Shown in pieces: positions 23,703 to 32,375 of a stretch of DNA of 64,000 bases; positions within the stretch are counted from its first letter, which is position 1; each line of letters opens with the position of its first letter. The position numbers and the translations under genes are program-made. Origin of the DNA: Pseudomonadota bacterium (lineage in GTDB: Bacteria; Pseudomonadota; Alphaproteobacteria; Rhizobiales; Hyphomicrobiaceae); NCBI GenBank assembly GCA_023423275.1, contig JAFAFW010000007.1:1-64000 (forward strand), in the 5' to 3' direction. The notes under the pieces were generated by a model. It was not told the origin of the DNA. It worked only from the letters and a program-made list of their open reading frames with translations, and ran no database searches.

Positions 23703-24500
23703 ATGAGGTTGCATCGTTTTGGGTGGGTAGTGGTTTCAAGTCTGGTCTTGATGACCCCTCCCGCATTCGCAACCTCAACCGGTGAGGTTCAGCCGGCGAT
23801 CCAGACCGCATCGATGCCGCTCCAGGCCCCTGCGAAATCGGATGCCGTGCAGCCGGCGTCCGTAACGCCGGCCGAGCCGAAGGCCGACGCTCCCGTTCCG
23901 GTTATTCCGGGTGGTGAAGCAGTTGATCCTTCCACCCCGGGTACCACGACAGATCCGTCCGCCGTTCAGAGTTCCCCGGTGCCGGAACCGAAGCCGGAGC
24001 CGGTTATCACGCTTCGCGTCGACATCAATCTCTCCACACAGCGCATGACGGTGAAGAGTGGAGGACAAGTGCTTCACAACTGGGCAATCTCCTCTGGCCG
24101 GAGCGGATATCTGACGCCGCGGGGCACGTTCAAGCCGCAGTGGAAAGCGCGCATGTGGTATTCGCGCCAGTATGACTCGTCGCCGATGCCGTATTCGGTG
24201 TTCTTCAATCGCGGGATCGCAACACACGGGACGTCAGCGACCGGCATGCTGGGACGCCCCGCGTCTCATGGCTGCGTTCGCCTCACAACGAGCAATGCGA
24301 AGGCTTTCTACAATCTTGTCGGCAAGCACGGGATGCAGTCGACCCAGATCGTCGTGCGAGGCACCACTCCTGCAACGCCGGTGGCGCGTAAGAGCCGTCG
24401 CCAGTGGCAGATGGAGGCAGAACGCCGCCAGCGTCCGCGTCGTGGGTATGCCTACGGCGGCTATGGCAGCTATTACGGCTCGCCCTGGTGGGCTTACTGA
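23703..24500 (+). CDS. L,D-transpeptidase
   Basis: A 265-residue exported YkuD-domain enzyme. Residues 1-23 form a signal peptide ending PPAFA. A 75-residue low-complexity Pro/Ala/Val linker follows. The catalytic domain (about 100-225) begins 'ITLRVDINLSTQRMTVKSGG' and contains 'GIATHGTSATGMLGRPASHGCVRL', where SHGC provides the catalytic Cys and His. A Gly/Tyr-rich tail (YAYGGYGSYYGSPW) is unusual. The enzyme makes 3-3 peptidoglycan cross-links or attaches outer-membrane proteins to peptidoglycan, a dominant wall chemistry in Hyphomicrobiales. Confidence 0.92.
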   Translation: MRLHRFGWVVVSSLVLMTPPAFATSTGEVQPAIQTASMPLQAPAKSDAVQPASVTPAEPKADAPVPVIPGGEAVDPSTPGTTTDPSAVQSSPVPEPKPEPVITLRVDINLSTQRMTVKSGGQVLHNWAISSGRSGYLTPRGTFKPQWKARMWYSRQYDSSPMPYSVFFNRGIATHGTSATGMLGRPASHGCVRLTTSNAKAFYNLVGKHGMQSTQIVVRGTTPATPVARKSRRQWQMEAERRQRPRRGYAYGGYGSYYGSPWWAY

Positions 24501-24528
24501 GATCGGCGATTGCCGATTTGAGATCGTT

Positions 24529-24559
24529 GTGCGGCGGAGGCTTCCGGTCTCCGCCGCAC
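24529..24559. terminator. Bidirectional terminator hairpin
   Basis: GTGCGGCGGAG (24529-24539) and CTCCGCCGCAC (24549-24559) form a perfect 11-bp stem with a 9-nt loop. It sits between the convergent L,D-transpeptidase and MaoC genes. A smaller stem, ATCGGC-GATT-GCCGAT (24502-24517), precedes it. Confidence 0.65.
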
Positions 24560-24575
24560 TTGCGTTTACGGACGT

Positions 24576-25013
24576 TCAATCCTCGTTCTTGACCCATTTC
24601 AGGATGTGCTGGCCGACGGTGCAAAGCACGCCGTCCTGATTGGTGATCGAGATCGTTGCGGTCGAGCGGCGTCGCTCCGTGTCGATCTCGGCAATCTTGT
24701 ATTCCACCGTGATCGTATCGCCAAAATAGACGGGGGCCAGAAAGCGGACGCGGTCGTAACCGAGCGACACCGGCGTTTCGTCCGCGCCCTCGCGGGCGTG
24801 CGCAATCGCCATGGTCGAAGCTGTCGACATATAGCCCACCATCAGGGCGCCATGGGCCTGTAGCCGCTTGTACTTCGACTTCTCCATGTAGGCTTTGTTG
24901 ACGTGGTTCGGCGACAGGTCGCCCGTAATGCCGGCGAACAGGTAAACATCCGTCTCGCCGACCGTTTTTGAAAAGGTCGCCGTATCGCCGACCTTGACGT
25001 AGAACTCGCTCAT
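24576..25013 (-). CDS. MaoC-like hydratase
   Basis: A 145-residue single hot-dog MaoC protein. 'KVGDTATFSKTVGETDVYLFAGITGDLSPNHVN' has the catalytic AG(I/L)TGDxxPxH hydratase motif (Asp about 30, His about 35). (R)-specific enoyl-CoA hydratases use this Asp/His pair. 'VSLGYDRVRFLAPVYFGDTI' is the second conserved block. The substrate is likely an enoyl-CoA. It is transcribed away from the SDR/isomerase operon, with a 122-bp divergent promoter region, and may belong functionally with it. Confidence 0.88.
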   Translation of the reverse strand: MSEFYVKVGDTATFSKTVGETDVYLFAGITGDLSPNHVNKAYMEKSKYKRLQAHGALMVGYMSTASTMAIAHAREGADETPVSLGYDRVRFLAPVYFGDTITVEYKIAEIDTERRRSTATISITNQDGVLCTVGQHILKWVKNED

Positions 25014-25135
25014 CTTGAATGATCTCCCTAGACTTAGTGACTGCGTGGAGCCTCCACGTGGGCCGATACCGGCTCTTCCAGGCGCTCACACTCAGTCCTA
25101 ATGAACAACGATAAACCAAGGAAGGCAGATTGCTG

Positions 25136-25873
25136 ATGGGGAGGATTTTCGACGGCCAAGTGGCCATCGTGACCGGCGGCGCGCGCGGCATCGGCCGCTC
25201 GATTGCCGAACGGCTCGACCGGGACGGAGCCAAGGTGGTGGTCTGGGACCGGGATATCGCTCCGGTTCAGGGTGGCTCCGCCTTTACCCCCGCAGCCGCT
25301 GAAGTGGTCGATGTCGCAAGCTATCCCGACGTCGAGCGCGCGTTTGCGAAAGCGGTCGAGACCTTTGGCCAGATCGACATTCTCGTGAACAACGCCGGGA
25401 TCAACGGTCCGATCATGCCGACGTGGGAGTATCCGCTGGAGGATTGGGACCGGGTGGTCGCCATCGATATGACGGCAGTTTTCTACGGTTCACGCGTGGC
25501 CGCGCGGCATATGCGTGAACGCGGATACGGGCGCATCATCACGGTGGCGTCGATCGCCGGCAAGGAGGGCGTGCCGAACATCTCCGCTTACTCCGCGGCG
25601 AAGGCCGGGGTGATCGGTTTCTCCAAGGCACTCGCGAAGGAGCTGGCGGATGTCGGTGTCACCGTCAACTGCATCGCTCCGGCGATGACGGAGACCGATC
25701 TTCTCCGTGGCATGACCCAGGAACACATCAAGGCGATGAGTGCAAAGATCCCCATGGGGCGGCTGGTAAAGCCGGAAGAGGTGGCGGCGACAGCGGCCTT
25801 CATTGCTAGCCCCGACTGCAGCTTCACCACCGGCTTCGTTTTCGACGTCACCGGTGGTCGCGCAACCTACTGA
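25136..25873 (+). CDS. SDR-family oxidoreductase (FabG-like)
   Basis: A 245-residue classical SDR. The NAD(P) motif is 'VTGGARGIGRSIAERL', followed by 'NNAGINGPI' and a complete Ser-Tyr-Lys triad ('VASIAGKEG', 'YSAAKAGVIGFSKAL'). The C-terminus 'FTTGFVFDVTGGRATY' is family-typical. A TTG at 25130 with ideal spacing to AAGGAAGG is a competing start; I give the ATG. First gene of a three-gene operon with a sugar isomerase and a ketopentenoate hydratase, so it probably oxidises a sugar or hydroxy-acid intermediate. Confidence 0.88.
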   Translation: MGRIFDGQVAIVTGGARGIGRSIAERLDRDGAKVVVWDRDIAPVQGGSAFTPAAAEVVDVASYPDVERAFAKAVETFGQIDILVNNAGINGPIMPTWEYPLEDWDRVVAIDMTAVFYGSRVAARHMRERGYGRIITVASIAGKEGVPNISAYSAAKAGVIGFSKALAKELADVGVTVNCIAPAMTETDLLRGMTQEHIKAMSAKIPMGRLVKPEEVAATAAFIASPDCSFTTGFVFDVTGGRATY

Positions 25874-25906
25874 CCGCAGGGCAGGGCTTTGCCCGTAAGG
25901 AGACAC

Positions 25907-26734
25907 ATGCTCGACGAGAAACTCCTATCCTTCAACCAGGTCACCGTGCTGGAGCAGTGGTCCCTGGAACAGGCCGTGGAAGGATTGAAACGGCACAATA
26001 TTTCCGCGATCAGTGTGTGGCGCGACAAGCTGAAGGAATGCGGCGTCGCCAAGGGATGCCGGCTGGTGCGCAATTCGGGGCTGGCCGTGACGGGGCTATG
26101 CTCAGGCGGCCTGCTGACAAGCCCGGATGGCGGCGAGGCGCAGGCTGCAATGGATGAAGCACGTAGCGCCATCGATGAGACGGCTGAACTCAACGCGACG
26201 TGTCTCGTGTTCGTGGCGGGCGGTGTCGATCTGCGCGACAAGGACATCAAGGCGACGCGTGCCCGTGTGGTTGATCGGCTGGCAGAGCTGATCCCTTACG
26301 CCCGCAAGGCCAATGTGACGATCGGCCTGGAGCCGCTGCATCCGATGGTCTGCGGGTTGCGATCCGTGCTGAGCACGATCGGCCTCGCCAACGACTGGTG
26401 CGATCAGCTCGACGCGGAGGATGTGCTCGGCATCGCCGTCGATACCTATGCCGTTTGGTGGGATCCGAATCTCGAAGCCGAGATCAAGCGCGCGGGTCAG
26501 CGTATTTGCGCGTTCCATGTCAATGACTGGCTGCCGAATACGCGAGACATTCGTCTCGATCGCGGGATGATGGGCGACGGCATTATCGATATACCCGGTA
26601 TCCGCAAGATGGTGGAGGCGACGGGCTACAACGGGCACCGTGAGGTCGAGATCTTTTCGGCAGGCGATTGGTGGACGCGCGATCCTGACGAGGTCGTCCG
26701 TGTCGTTAAAGAGCGCTATCAGACGTCGGTTTAA
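25907..26734 (+). CDS. Sugar phosphate isomerase/epimerase family TIM barrel
   Basis: A 275-residue AP-endonuclease-2/xylose-isomerase-like TIM barrel. Metal-ligand blocks: 'IGLEPLHPM' (Glu), 'GIAVDTYAVWWD' (Asp), 'CAFHVNDW' (His/Asp) and 'HREVEIFS' (Glu). Enzymes of this fold isomerise or epimerise sugars and inosose, or dehydrate 3-dehydroshikimate. The start at 25907 has a perfect AAGGAGAC ribosome site. Middle gene of the operon, 33 bp from both neighbours. The exact substrate is not deducible, though the downstream keto-acid hydratase suggests a catabolic pathway. Confidence 0.8.
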   Translation: MLDEKLLSFNQVTVLEQWSLEQAVEGLKRHNISAISVWRDKLKECGVAKGCRLVRNSGLAVTGLCSGGLLTSPDGGEAQAAMDEARSAIDETAELNATCLVFVAGGVDLRDKDIKATRARVVDRLAELIPYARKANVTIGLEPLHPMVCGLRSVLSTIGLANDWCDQLDAEDVLGIAVDTYAVWWDPNLEAEIKRAGQRICAFHVNDWLPNTRDIRLDRGMMGDGIIDIPGIRKMVEATGYNGHREVEIFSAGDWWTRDPDEVVRVVKERYQTSV

Positions 26735-26767
26735 TCAAACGCGCGCGAGCGCATCGGGAGGAATGAC

Positions 26768-27553
26768 ATGAGTGACAAGATCGAGCGCCTGGCCAGGGCG
26801 CTGGCGGACTCTTGGAATAATGACGCGACGCTGCCATTGCCCGCGCTGGAAGACGCGCCTGCATCGCGCGCCGAAGCTTATCAGATTCAGGACCGCATGG
26901 CAGAGCTGGTCGGCAAGCGCGTGGTCGGCTGGAAGGTTGGCGCGACCGTCAAGGCTGTGCAGCAGTTCGAAGGCATGGACGGCCCGCTGCCCGGCCGCAT
27001 TTTCGAGGACCGGCTGTTTGAAAGCGGTGCGACCGTGCCGGCGAAAACGATCAAGGGCCTCAAGATCGAAGCCGAGTTCGCGTTCCGCTTGACGCGAGAT
27101 ATCGGGCCTGGCGGTGCGCCGTTCACGCGCGAGGCGATTGCCGACAGCATCGTTTTTCATCCGGCGCTGGAACTCGCCGGAACACGCTACGCACCGGGCA
27201 CCGGCAATCGCGGTGGACGGGCAATCGATGGGATCGCCGATAACGGGTCGAGCGGATCGGTGGTGATCGGTCCAGCCATCAAGGATTGGCAGAAGCTCGA
27301 TTTCAATACGATGGAAATCGGTTGTTCAATCGACGACAGCCCGGCGATCCAGGCTTACAGCGGCCCTTATCGCCGTGACCCGGCGACGGTGACGGCAGAG
27401 ACGTTGACAGACCTCGCGGCGCGCGGATTTGGCCTCAAGTCCGGTGACGTCATCCTGACCGGCTCATTGACACTGCCCACGCCACTGCGTGCCGGGCAGT
27501 CCGTCACCGCCAGATTCGGCAATCTCGCGACGGTCACGGTGAAGATGGTTTAG
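26768..27553 (+). CDS. 2-keto-4-pentenoate hydratase / FAH-fold enzyme
   Basis: A 261-residue MhpD-like protein: 'SRAEAYQIQDRMAELVGKRVVGWKVG' is the N-terminal helix pair, and 'KIEAEFAFRLTRDIGPGG' carries the metal-binding E-x-E. It ends with 'GDVILTGSLTLPTPLRAGQ'. Members hydrate 2-hydroxypenta-2,4-dienoate or decarboxylate 4-oxalocrotonate in meta-cleavage pathways. No ring-cleavage dioxygenase is present here, so a sugar-derived 2-keto acid is also possible. Last gene of the operon starting at 25136. Confidence 0.85.
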   Translation: MSDKIERLARALADSWNNDATLPLPALEDAPASRAEAYQIQDRMAELVGKRVVGWKVGATVKAVQQFEGMDGPLPGRIFEDRLFESGATVPAKTIKGLKIEAEFAFRLTRDIGPGGAPFTREAIADSIVFHPALELAGTRYAPGTGNRGGRAIDGIADNGSSGSVVIGPAIKDWQKLDFNTMEIGCSIDDSPAIQAYSGPYRRDPATVTAETLTDLAARGFGLKSGDVILTGSLTLPTPLRAGQSVTARFGNLATVTVKMV

Positions 27554-27577
27554 GCGTTCAAACGCGCGGACGACAAA

Positions 27578-27605
27578 GCCTCCTCTTCCCGACCGGAGAG
27601 GAGGC
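27578..27605 (+). terminator. Terminator-like hairpin after the hydratase operon
   Basis: GCCTCCTCT (27578-27586) and AGAGGAGGC (27597-27605) form a perfect 9-bp stem with a 10-nt loop, 25 bp after the operon's stop codon. No T-run follows. Confidence 0.5.
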
Positions 27606-27976
27606 CTGTAATCCTTGATATGATCAGCTTGCGTGCGTGGTCTCCCTGGCAAGCGTCCGCCTTGCCGCTCGCGCAAGATTGCTGTTCAAATACACGATTG
27701 TTTTCACGATGCGCCGGAGTGCTCGTTGTCTGGCTATATTGCGAAGCCGGGCGGCGCGGTGGCCATAGAAGCCGATATCGAGTGATCCATCCGCCCGGCG
27801 GTGAATGCGATTGTCCATTTTTTGAAGCATGGCCGGCCTCGCCTTCCTGAGGGTTGCGAGCAAAGTGCCGGGTCCGGCGTCAGGGCGCTTGAGCCGGATC
27901 TTGTGATTTCCTTGCCTTATTCTGATTTTTGCATTGCCGTGATATCTTCGGCCGGGTCGCTGAGTATGATGCTGAC
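27606..27976. other. Intergenic region upstream of the winged-helix/hydrolase gene
   Basis: 371 bp with only short open frames on both strands, none with a ribosome site or recognisable protein. The final stretch is relatively AT-rich (ATCTTGTGATTTCCTTGCC...TTATTCTGATTTTTG), where the promoter of the 27977 gene is expected. Confidence 0.5.
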
Positions 27977-29200
27977 ATGCGATATCGGTTTGGCCCGTTC
28001 GAACTGGTGCTCGAAACGCGCGAGCTGCTCGCTGCGGGTGTGCCGCGCACGGTCGAACCGCAGGTTTTCGATCTTCTCTGCTACCTGTTGAAAGAGCGCG
28101 ATCGGGTTGTCAGCCACGATGAACTGATCGCCGAGGTCTGGAAACGCCGCGTCGTTTCCGACGCCGCGATCAGTGCCCGCATCAGCGCGGCGCGCGCCGC
28201 CGTCGATGACGACGGGAAGTGTCAGCGCTGGATCAAGACCATCCCGCGCCGTGGCTTTCGGTTTATCGGCGAGATCGCACCGGCTGCACCGCCTGACGTA
28301 ACGGCGGTCGCGAGCCGCGCGTCGGGTCCAGAGCACCAACGCATCGCGTTCTGCCGGTCCTCCGACGGTACGCGCATCGCGTACGCGACGAGCGGCGGCG
28401 GCTATCCGCTGGTCAAGGCTGGGCATTGGCTGACCCATCTGGAGCAGGACTGGCACAGTCCGATCTGGCGGCCGTTCCTCGATCGGCTGAACGCGTCGTT
28501 CCAGGTGACGCGGTATGATCAGCGAGGCAACGGACTGTCGGATTGGGAGATCGGAGAATTGCCGCTGGACCGTTTCGTCGATGATCTCGAAGCTGTCGTC
28601 AATGCTGCGGGGCTGGATCGCTTTGCGCTCTACGGAACCTCGCAGGGCGCGCCGATCGCGATCGCGTATGCATGCCGGCGGCCGGATCGGGTCAGCCATC
28701 TGGTGCTGCATGGCGGTTTTGAGCGCGGTCGTCTGATCCGTATGACCGAGAGCGAGAGAGCCCAGGCCGAAGCGATCCTGACGTTGATGCGCCATGGTTG
28801 GGGAAAGCCCGGCAGCGCCTTTATCGATGCTTTCGCGGCGATGTTTATTCCGGACGCGGATCGCGAGCAGATCGGGTCGCTGGTCAGCCTCCAGCGGCAA
28901 ACAACGTCACCGGAAAACGCGGTCGCTCTGCGGTCGGCCGTGGATCGGCTCGACGTCAGCCATCTGGTGGAGAAGGTGTGCGTGCCGACGATGGTCGTGC
29001 ATGCCCGGCACGACGCCATTCAGCCGCTTGAACAGGGACGTCAACTTGCCGCCCGGATTCCCGGCGCGGAATTCGTGATGCTCGAAAGCCGCAATCACGT
29101 ACCCCTGCCGCAAGAAAGCGCTTGGCCGATCTTCTTCAATCGGCTGGAGCGCTTTGTCCTCAAGACATCCGGTGCCCCGCAACCCGAGCACGTGCCGTAA
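27977..29200 (+). CDS. Winged-helix DNA-binding domain fused to alpha/beta hydrolase
   Basis: A 407-residue two-domain protein. Residues 1-97 are an OmpR/CadC-type winged helix ('RFGPFELVLETRELLAAG', 'EPQVFDLLCYLLKERDRVV', 'ISARISAARAAVDDDGKCQR', 'TIPRRGFRFIGE'). Residues about 115-400 are an alpha/beta hydrolase with nucleophile elbow 'YGTSQGAPIAIAYA' (GxSxG), a candidate acid in 'HARHDAIQPLEQG' and a final 'SRNHVPLP' His. There is no transmembrane segment, so it is a cytosolic one-component regulator whose ligand-binding part is, or was, an enzyme. Targets are unknown; the divergent liv genes and the hydratase operon flank it. Confidence 0.85.
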   Translation: MRYRFGPFELVLETRELLAAGVPRTVEPQVFDLLCYLLKERDRVVSHDELIAEVWKRRVVSDAAISARISAARAAVDDDGKCQRWIKTIPRRGFRFIGEIAPAAPPDVTAVASRASGPEHQRIAFCRSSDGTRIAYATSGGGYPLVKAGHWLTHLEQDWHSPIWRPFLDRLNASFQVTRYDQRGNGLSDWEIGELPLDRFVDDLEAVVNAAGLDRFALYGTSQGAPIAIAYACRRPDRVSHLVLHGGFERGRLIRMTESERAQAEAILTLMRHGWGKPGSAFIDAFAAMFIPDADREQIGSLVSLQRQTTSPENAVALRSAVDRLDVSHLVEKVCVPTMVVHARHDAIQPLEQGRQLAARIPGAEFVMLESRNHVPLPQESAWPIFFNRLERFVLKTSGAPQPEHVP

Positions 29201-29225
29201 GTGGCGACGCGGGCAGGGAAGGCCT

Positions 29226-30116
29226 TTAGGCCTTCACCCGCGCATCGACGCCGAGCAATCCGGATGGCTTCACCATCAGAACCAGGATCAGCAAAACGAA
29301 GGCGTAGATGTCCTTATAGCTGCCCGAGACATAACCGGCGCCAAGGCTCTCCGTGACACCCACCAGGAGGCCGCCGAGAACCGCGCCGGGCAGGCTGCCG
29401 AAGCCACCGACCACCGCTGCCGCGAACGCCTTGATGATGACGCCCAGGCCCATGATCACCTGCACGTAATTGATCGGGCCGACGAGCACGCCTGCCGCCG
29501 CGCCAAGCGCGCAGCCAATTCCGAAAATGACCGAAATCATGAGCGGAACGTTGATGCCCATCAGATAGGCGATGTCCTTGTTGTGGGCGACGGCGCGGAC
29601 GGCAAGGCCCAGCCGCGTATATTTCAGAAAGAAGTGCAGCCCGGACATCAAAATCAACGCGGCCGAGACAATCCATATGTAGGACGCGGGCAGGACCAGA
29701 TCGCCGATTTCCAGCGGCATGCCGAACGGCACGGGGAATGGCACGGCTTTCGGCCCCCATACGAGGTAGGCGACGTTCTGCAGCACGATCGACATGCCAA
29801 AACCGGAAATGATCATGCCCATGCCGGCCACCGTGTAGCCGCCGCCCGCTCGTGTCAGCCGTCGATAGAACAGGAGTTCGATCGCCACGCCGATGAGACC
29901 CGTAAAGATCATCGAGAGGATAAGCGTCGCGACATATCCGAGGCCGAGCGAGTGATAGATCATCAGCCCGATGAATGCGCCGAACATGTAAATTTCGCCA
30001 TGGGCGAAATGCAGGATGTCGAGGCCTGAGTAGATCAGGGAAATGCCGATGGCGACCAGCGCGTAGATCATGCCGATCGATAAGCCGACGATCACCAGAT
30101 CGATGAAATAACCCAC
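29226..30116 (-). CDS. Branched-chain-type ABC transporter permease (LivH-like)
   Basis: A 296-residue permease with about eight transmembrane helices, starting 'MGYFIDLVIVGLSIGMIYALVAIGISLIYSGLDILHFAHGE', the standard LivH opening. The 'GINVPLMISVIFGIGCALGAAAGVLVGP' and 'FGSLPGAVLGGLLVGVTESLGA' blocks are the family's coupling and C-terminal regions. It works with the LivM-like permease encoded at 32376. The gene lies at the end of a minus-strand unit headed by the LivF-like ATPase. Cargo in this family includes amino acids, urea, short-chain amides and aromatic acids. Confidence 0.9.
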   Translation of the reverse strand: MGYFIDLVIVGLSIGMIYALVAIGISLIYSGLDILHFAHGEIYMFGAFIGLMIYHSLGLGYVATLILSMIFTGLIGVAIELLFYRRLTRAGGGYTVAGMGMIISGFGMSIVLQNVAYLVWGPKAVPFPVPFGMPLEIGDLVLPASYIWIVSAALILMSGLHFFLKYTRLGLAVRAVAHNKDIAYLMGINVPLMISVIFGIGCALGAAAGVLVGPINYVQVIMGLGVIIKAFAAAVVGGFGSLPGAVLGGLLVGVTESLGAGYVSGSYKDIYAFVLLILVLMVKPSGLLGVDARVKA

Positions 30117-30170
30117 GTGTCCTCCGATAGTCTTTTGTTATTTGTATGTGTTCTTATTTTCGGGCCGCAC

Positions 30171-30911
30171 CTAACGCATGTTGAGGGCCGCCTCCTGATT
30201 GGCGACCGTGCCGCCAAGATAAGACAGCCGCACGTTTTCATCGTGGATCAGCGCTTCCGCCGGGCCCTCGATATGGATGACGCCATCTTTGATCACGTAG
30301 GCGTAGCTGGCAAGCAGAAGCGCCATGCGCACATTCTGCTCGACCATCAGGACGGTCATGCCATCGCGCGCGATCCGCGAAATCGTGCGGAAAATATCGA
30401 GCACCACCTGCGGCGCGAGTGCTGCGCTCGGCTCGTCCAGCATGATCATCTTGGGATCCGACATCAGCCCGCGGCCGATACATAACATCTGGAGCTGGCC
30501 ACCGGACAGCGTTCCGGAGAACTGTTTGCGCTTGTCCTTGAGGATCGGGAAATAGGTGTAGACGCGCTCAAGCGCCCGCGCCGATTTCGCGGCGTCGCCG
30601 ACAACGAAGGCGCCGAGCCGGAGATTTTCCTCGACGGTCATGCCCGGAAAAGCCTCCTTGCCCTGGGTGACCTGAACGAGCCCATTGCGGACGATTAGGT
30701 CCGGACGCATGCCATCGATACGCTTTCCATCGAAGGTGATGGAACCGCGCCACGGTTTGATGAGGCCCGAAATGCTCTTCAGGAGGGTGGATTTGCCGGT
30801 GCCGTTGCCGCCAAGAAGGGCAACGATACGCCCCCCGTCGACTTTCAGGCTCGCGCCGTTCAGAATCTGGACGCTGCCGTACCCGCCGATGAGACTTTCG
30901 ACCTGCAGCAT
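30171..30911 (-). CDS. Branched-chain-type ABC transporter ATPase (LivF-like)
   Basis: A 246-residue ATPase: Walker A 'LLGGNGTGKSTLLKSI', signature 'FSGTLSGGQLQMLCIGRG' and Walker B 'PKMIMLDEPSAAL'. The Q-loop 'GLVQVTQGKEAFPGMTVEENL' is LivF-like. It heads the minus-strand livF-livH unit, and its start codon is 150 bp from the divergent binding-protein gene. Together with the LivG-like ATPase at 33397 it energises the transporter. Confidence 0.92.
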   Translation of the reverse strand: MLQVESLIGGYGSVQILNGASLKVDGGRIVALLGGNGTGKSTLLKSISGLIKPWRGSITFDGKRIDGMRPDLIVRNGLVQVTQGKEAFPGMTVEENLRLGAFVVGDAAKSARALERVYTYFPILKDKRKQFSGTLSGGQLQMLCIGRGLMSDPKMIMLDEPSAALAPQVVLDIFRTISRIARDGMTVLMVEQNVRMALLLASYAYVIKDGVIHIEGPAEALIHDENVRLSYLGGTVANQEAALNMR

Positions 30912-31061
30912 GCGACTTACCTCTTGCCTAACCCCACATAACGTCTGCTAATTAGAGTTGAATGAGGCGGCTGGTAAAGCCCATTCGTCTGAAAACAATC
31001 AGCAGCAGGCTCGGCTTTGTGAAAGCGGCCGAGACCCGCTCACGCTTTCCGGGAGGAAACG

Positions 31062-32276
31062 ATGAAATACCGAGTGAGGGGCGTGCTGCCGATGGCAGCG
31101 CTTGCATTTGGCGTCCTTGCGACGCCCGCAATGGCCCAAGACACAATTCGCATCGGCATTACGTTGCGCATGATCGTGGAAAACGGTCTTCGCTATGGTC
31201 AGATGACGAAGGAAGAGCTGGAAGCGGTCAACGCGACAGGCGGCATCAACGGCAAGAAGGTCGAGGTTTTCCTGCTGGACGATGAGTGCAAGCCCGATAA
31301 GGGCATCGCTAACGTCAACCGGTTCATCCATCAGCACAAGGTTCACCTTGTCATCGGCTCCACGTGCAGCTCCGTGTCGATGCCGATGGTCGATATCACG
31401 GCGAAGGAAGAAGTCCCTCAGATCGTGCCGCATTCGACCAACTCGAACATCACGCAGAAGGGAAGTGCGTGGGTGTTCCGGACTTCGGTGTCCGAGCGTT
31501 TCTATGCGTCCGTACACGCCAAGTATCTTTCCGAGAATGTCGGCAAAAAAGTCGCCTACCTGTTCACGACCGACGGCGCCGGCATCGGCTTCGCGAAGGA
31601 CTACAAGACCTTCATGAAGAAAACCTACGACGCCGATCCGGTCTACGAAGCGCAGATGCAGGAAACGGATCTCGATTTCCGTTCGCATTTGCTGAAGATC
31701 AAGTCGATGAATCCCGATGTGCTGGCGATCGGCGGACAGCTCGACGCCATCGCCCGCATAACGCAGCAGTCGTATGAGGTCGGCATTCCGAGCCGCGTGC
31801 GTCGTGTTGCAGCCTCGGCGGCATCGAATGCCCCTGTGCCGGAACTGGCCGGTGACACGGCAAAAGGACTGACGTTCGCGGCGGCTTTCTCCTGCAAGGA
31901 CGAGCGTCCCGTTGCGCAGGCGTTCGTGAAGATGGTGCAGGAGAAGTACAAAGTACGGTGCCCGGACCACGATTTCAGTCAGGCTTATGAGACTGCGCAG
32001 ATCGTCAAGCTCGCGCTCAAGAACGCGAAACTTGAAGGCACTGACGCGGCGCTGGCTGCGGATCGCAAGGCGATCCGTGACGCCCTTGCCAACGTCAAGG
32101 ATTATAACGGTCTCGCTTCCGGCCCGATCAATTTCTGCGCCGATCCGACGCCGCAGTGCCGCGACGGCAATCGGACCGGAATTCTGGTCGAGTACACGAA
32201 AGGCGGCAAGGACTACGACATGCGTGTCCTGGCGCGCGTTTCGTTCGATGCCGATTTTGGCCTCGAAAAGAAATAG
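31062..32276 (+). CDS. Branched-chain-type ABC transporter periplasmic binding protein
   Basis: A 404-residue type I periplasmic binding protein: a signal peptide to about residue 26 ('GVLATPAMAQ'), then 'TIRIGITLRMIVENGLRYGQM' where the ligand-binding lobe 1 begins. The 'LVIGSTCSSVSMPMVDI', 'VPHSTNSNIT' and 'FRTSVSERFYA' blocks correspond to the ligand cleft. Consensus GGGAGGAAAC ribosome site. The ligand is unknown; the downstream catabolic genes suggest a carboxylic or carbocyclic acid. First gene of the plus-strand unit. Confidence 0.9.
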   Translation: MKYRVRGVLPMAALAFGVLATPAMAQDTIRIGITLRMIVENGLRYGQMTKEELEAVNATGGINGKKVEVFLLDDECKPDKGIANVNRFIHQHKVHLVIGSTCSSVSMPMVDITAKEEVPQIVPHSTNSNITQKGSAWVFRTSVSERFYASVHAKYLSENVGKKVAYLFTTDGAGIGFAKDYKTFMKKTYDADPVYEAQMQETDLDFRSHLLKIKSMNPDVLAIGGQLDAIARITQQSYEVGIPSRVRRVAASAASNAPVPELAGDTAKGLTFAAAFSCKDERPVAQAFVKMVQEKYKVRCPDHDFSQAYETAQIVKLALKNAKLEGTDAALAADRKAIRDALANVKDYNGLASGPINFCADPTPQCRDGNRTGILVEYTKGGKDYDMRVLARVSFDADFGLEKK

Positions 32277-32375
32277 TCGCGATTGATCGCGGCGCATCGC
32301 GTGCCCTCGATCCAATGTCGGGGGCACGCGCATTTACCGACGTCATCGGAGAAGCAACAGTAGAGACCGGATCAC

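Noticed and set aside
23464..23706. 80-codon open frame before the L,D-transpeptidase
   Set aside because: No ribosome site, overlaps the next gene's start, and the translation has no protein-like pattern.
30999..32333. 444-codon open frame antisense to the liv binding protein
   Set aside because: Opposite a clear binding-protein gene with signal peptide and ribosome site; its own composition is that of a reverse-complement frame.
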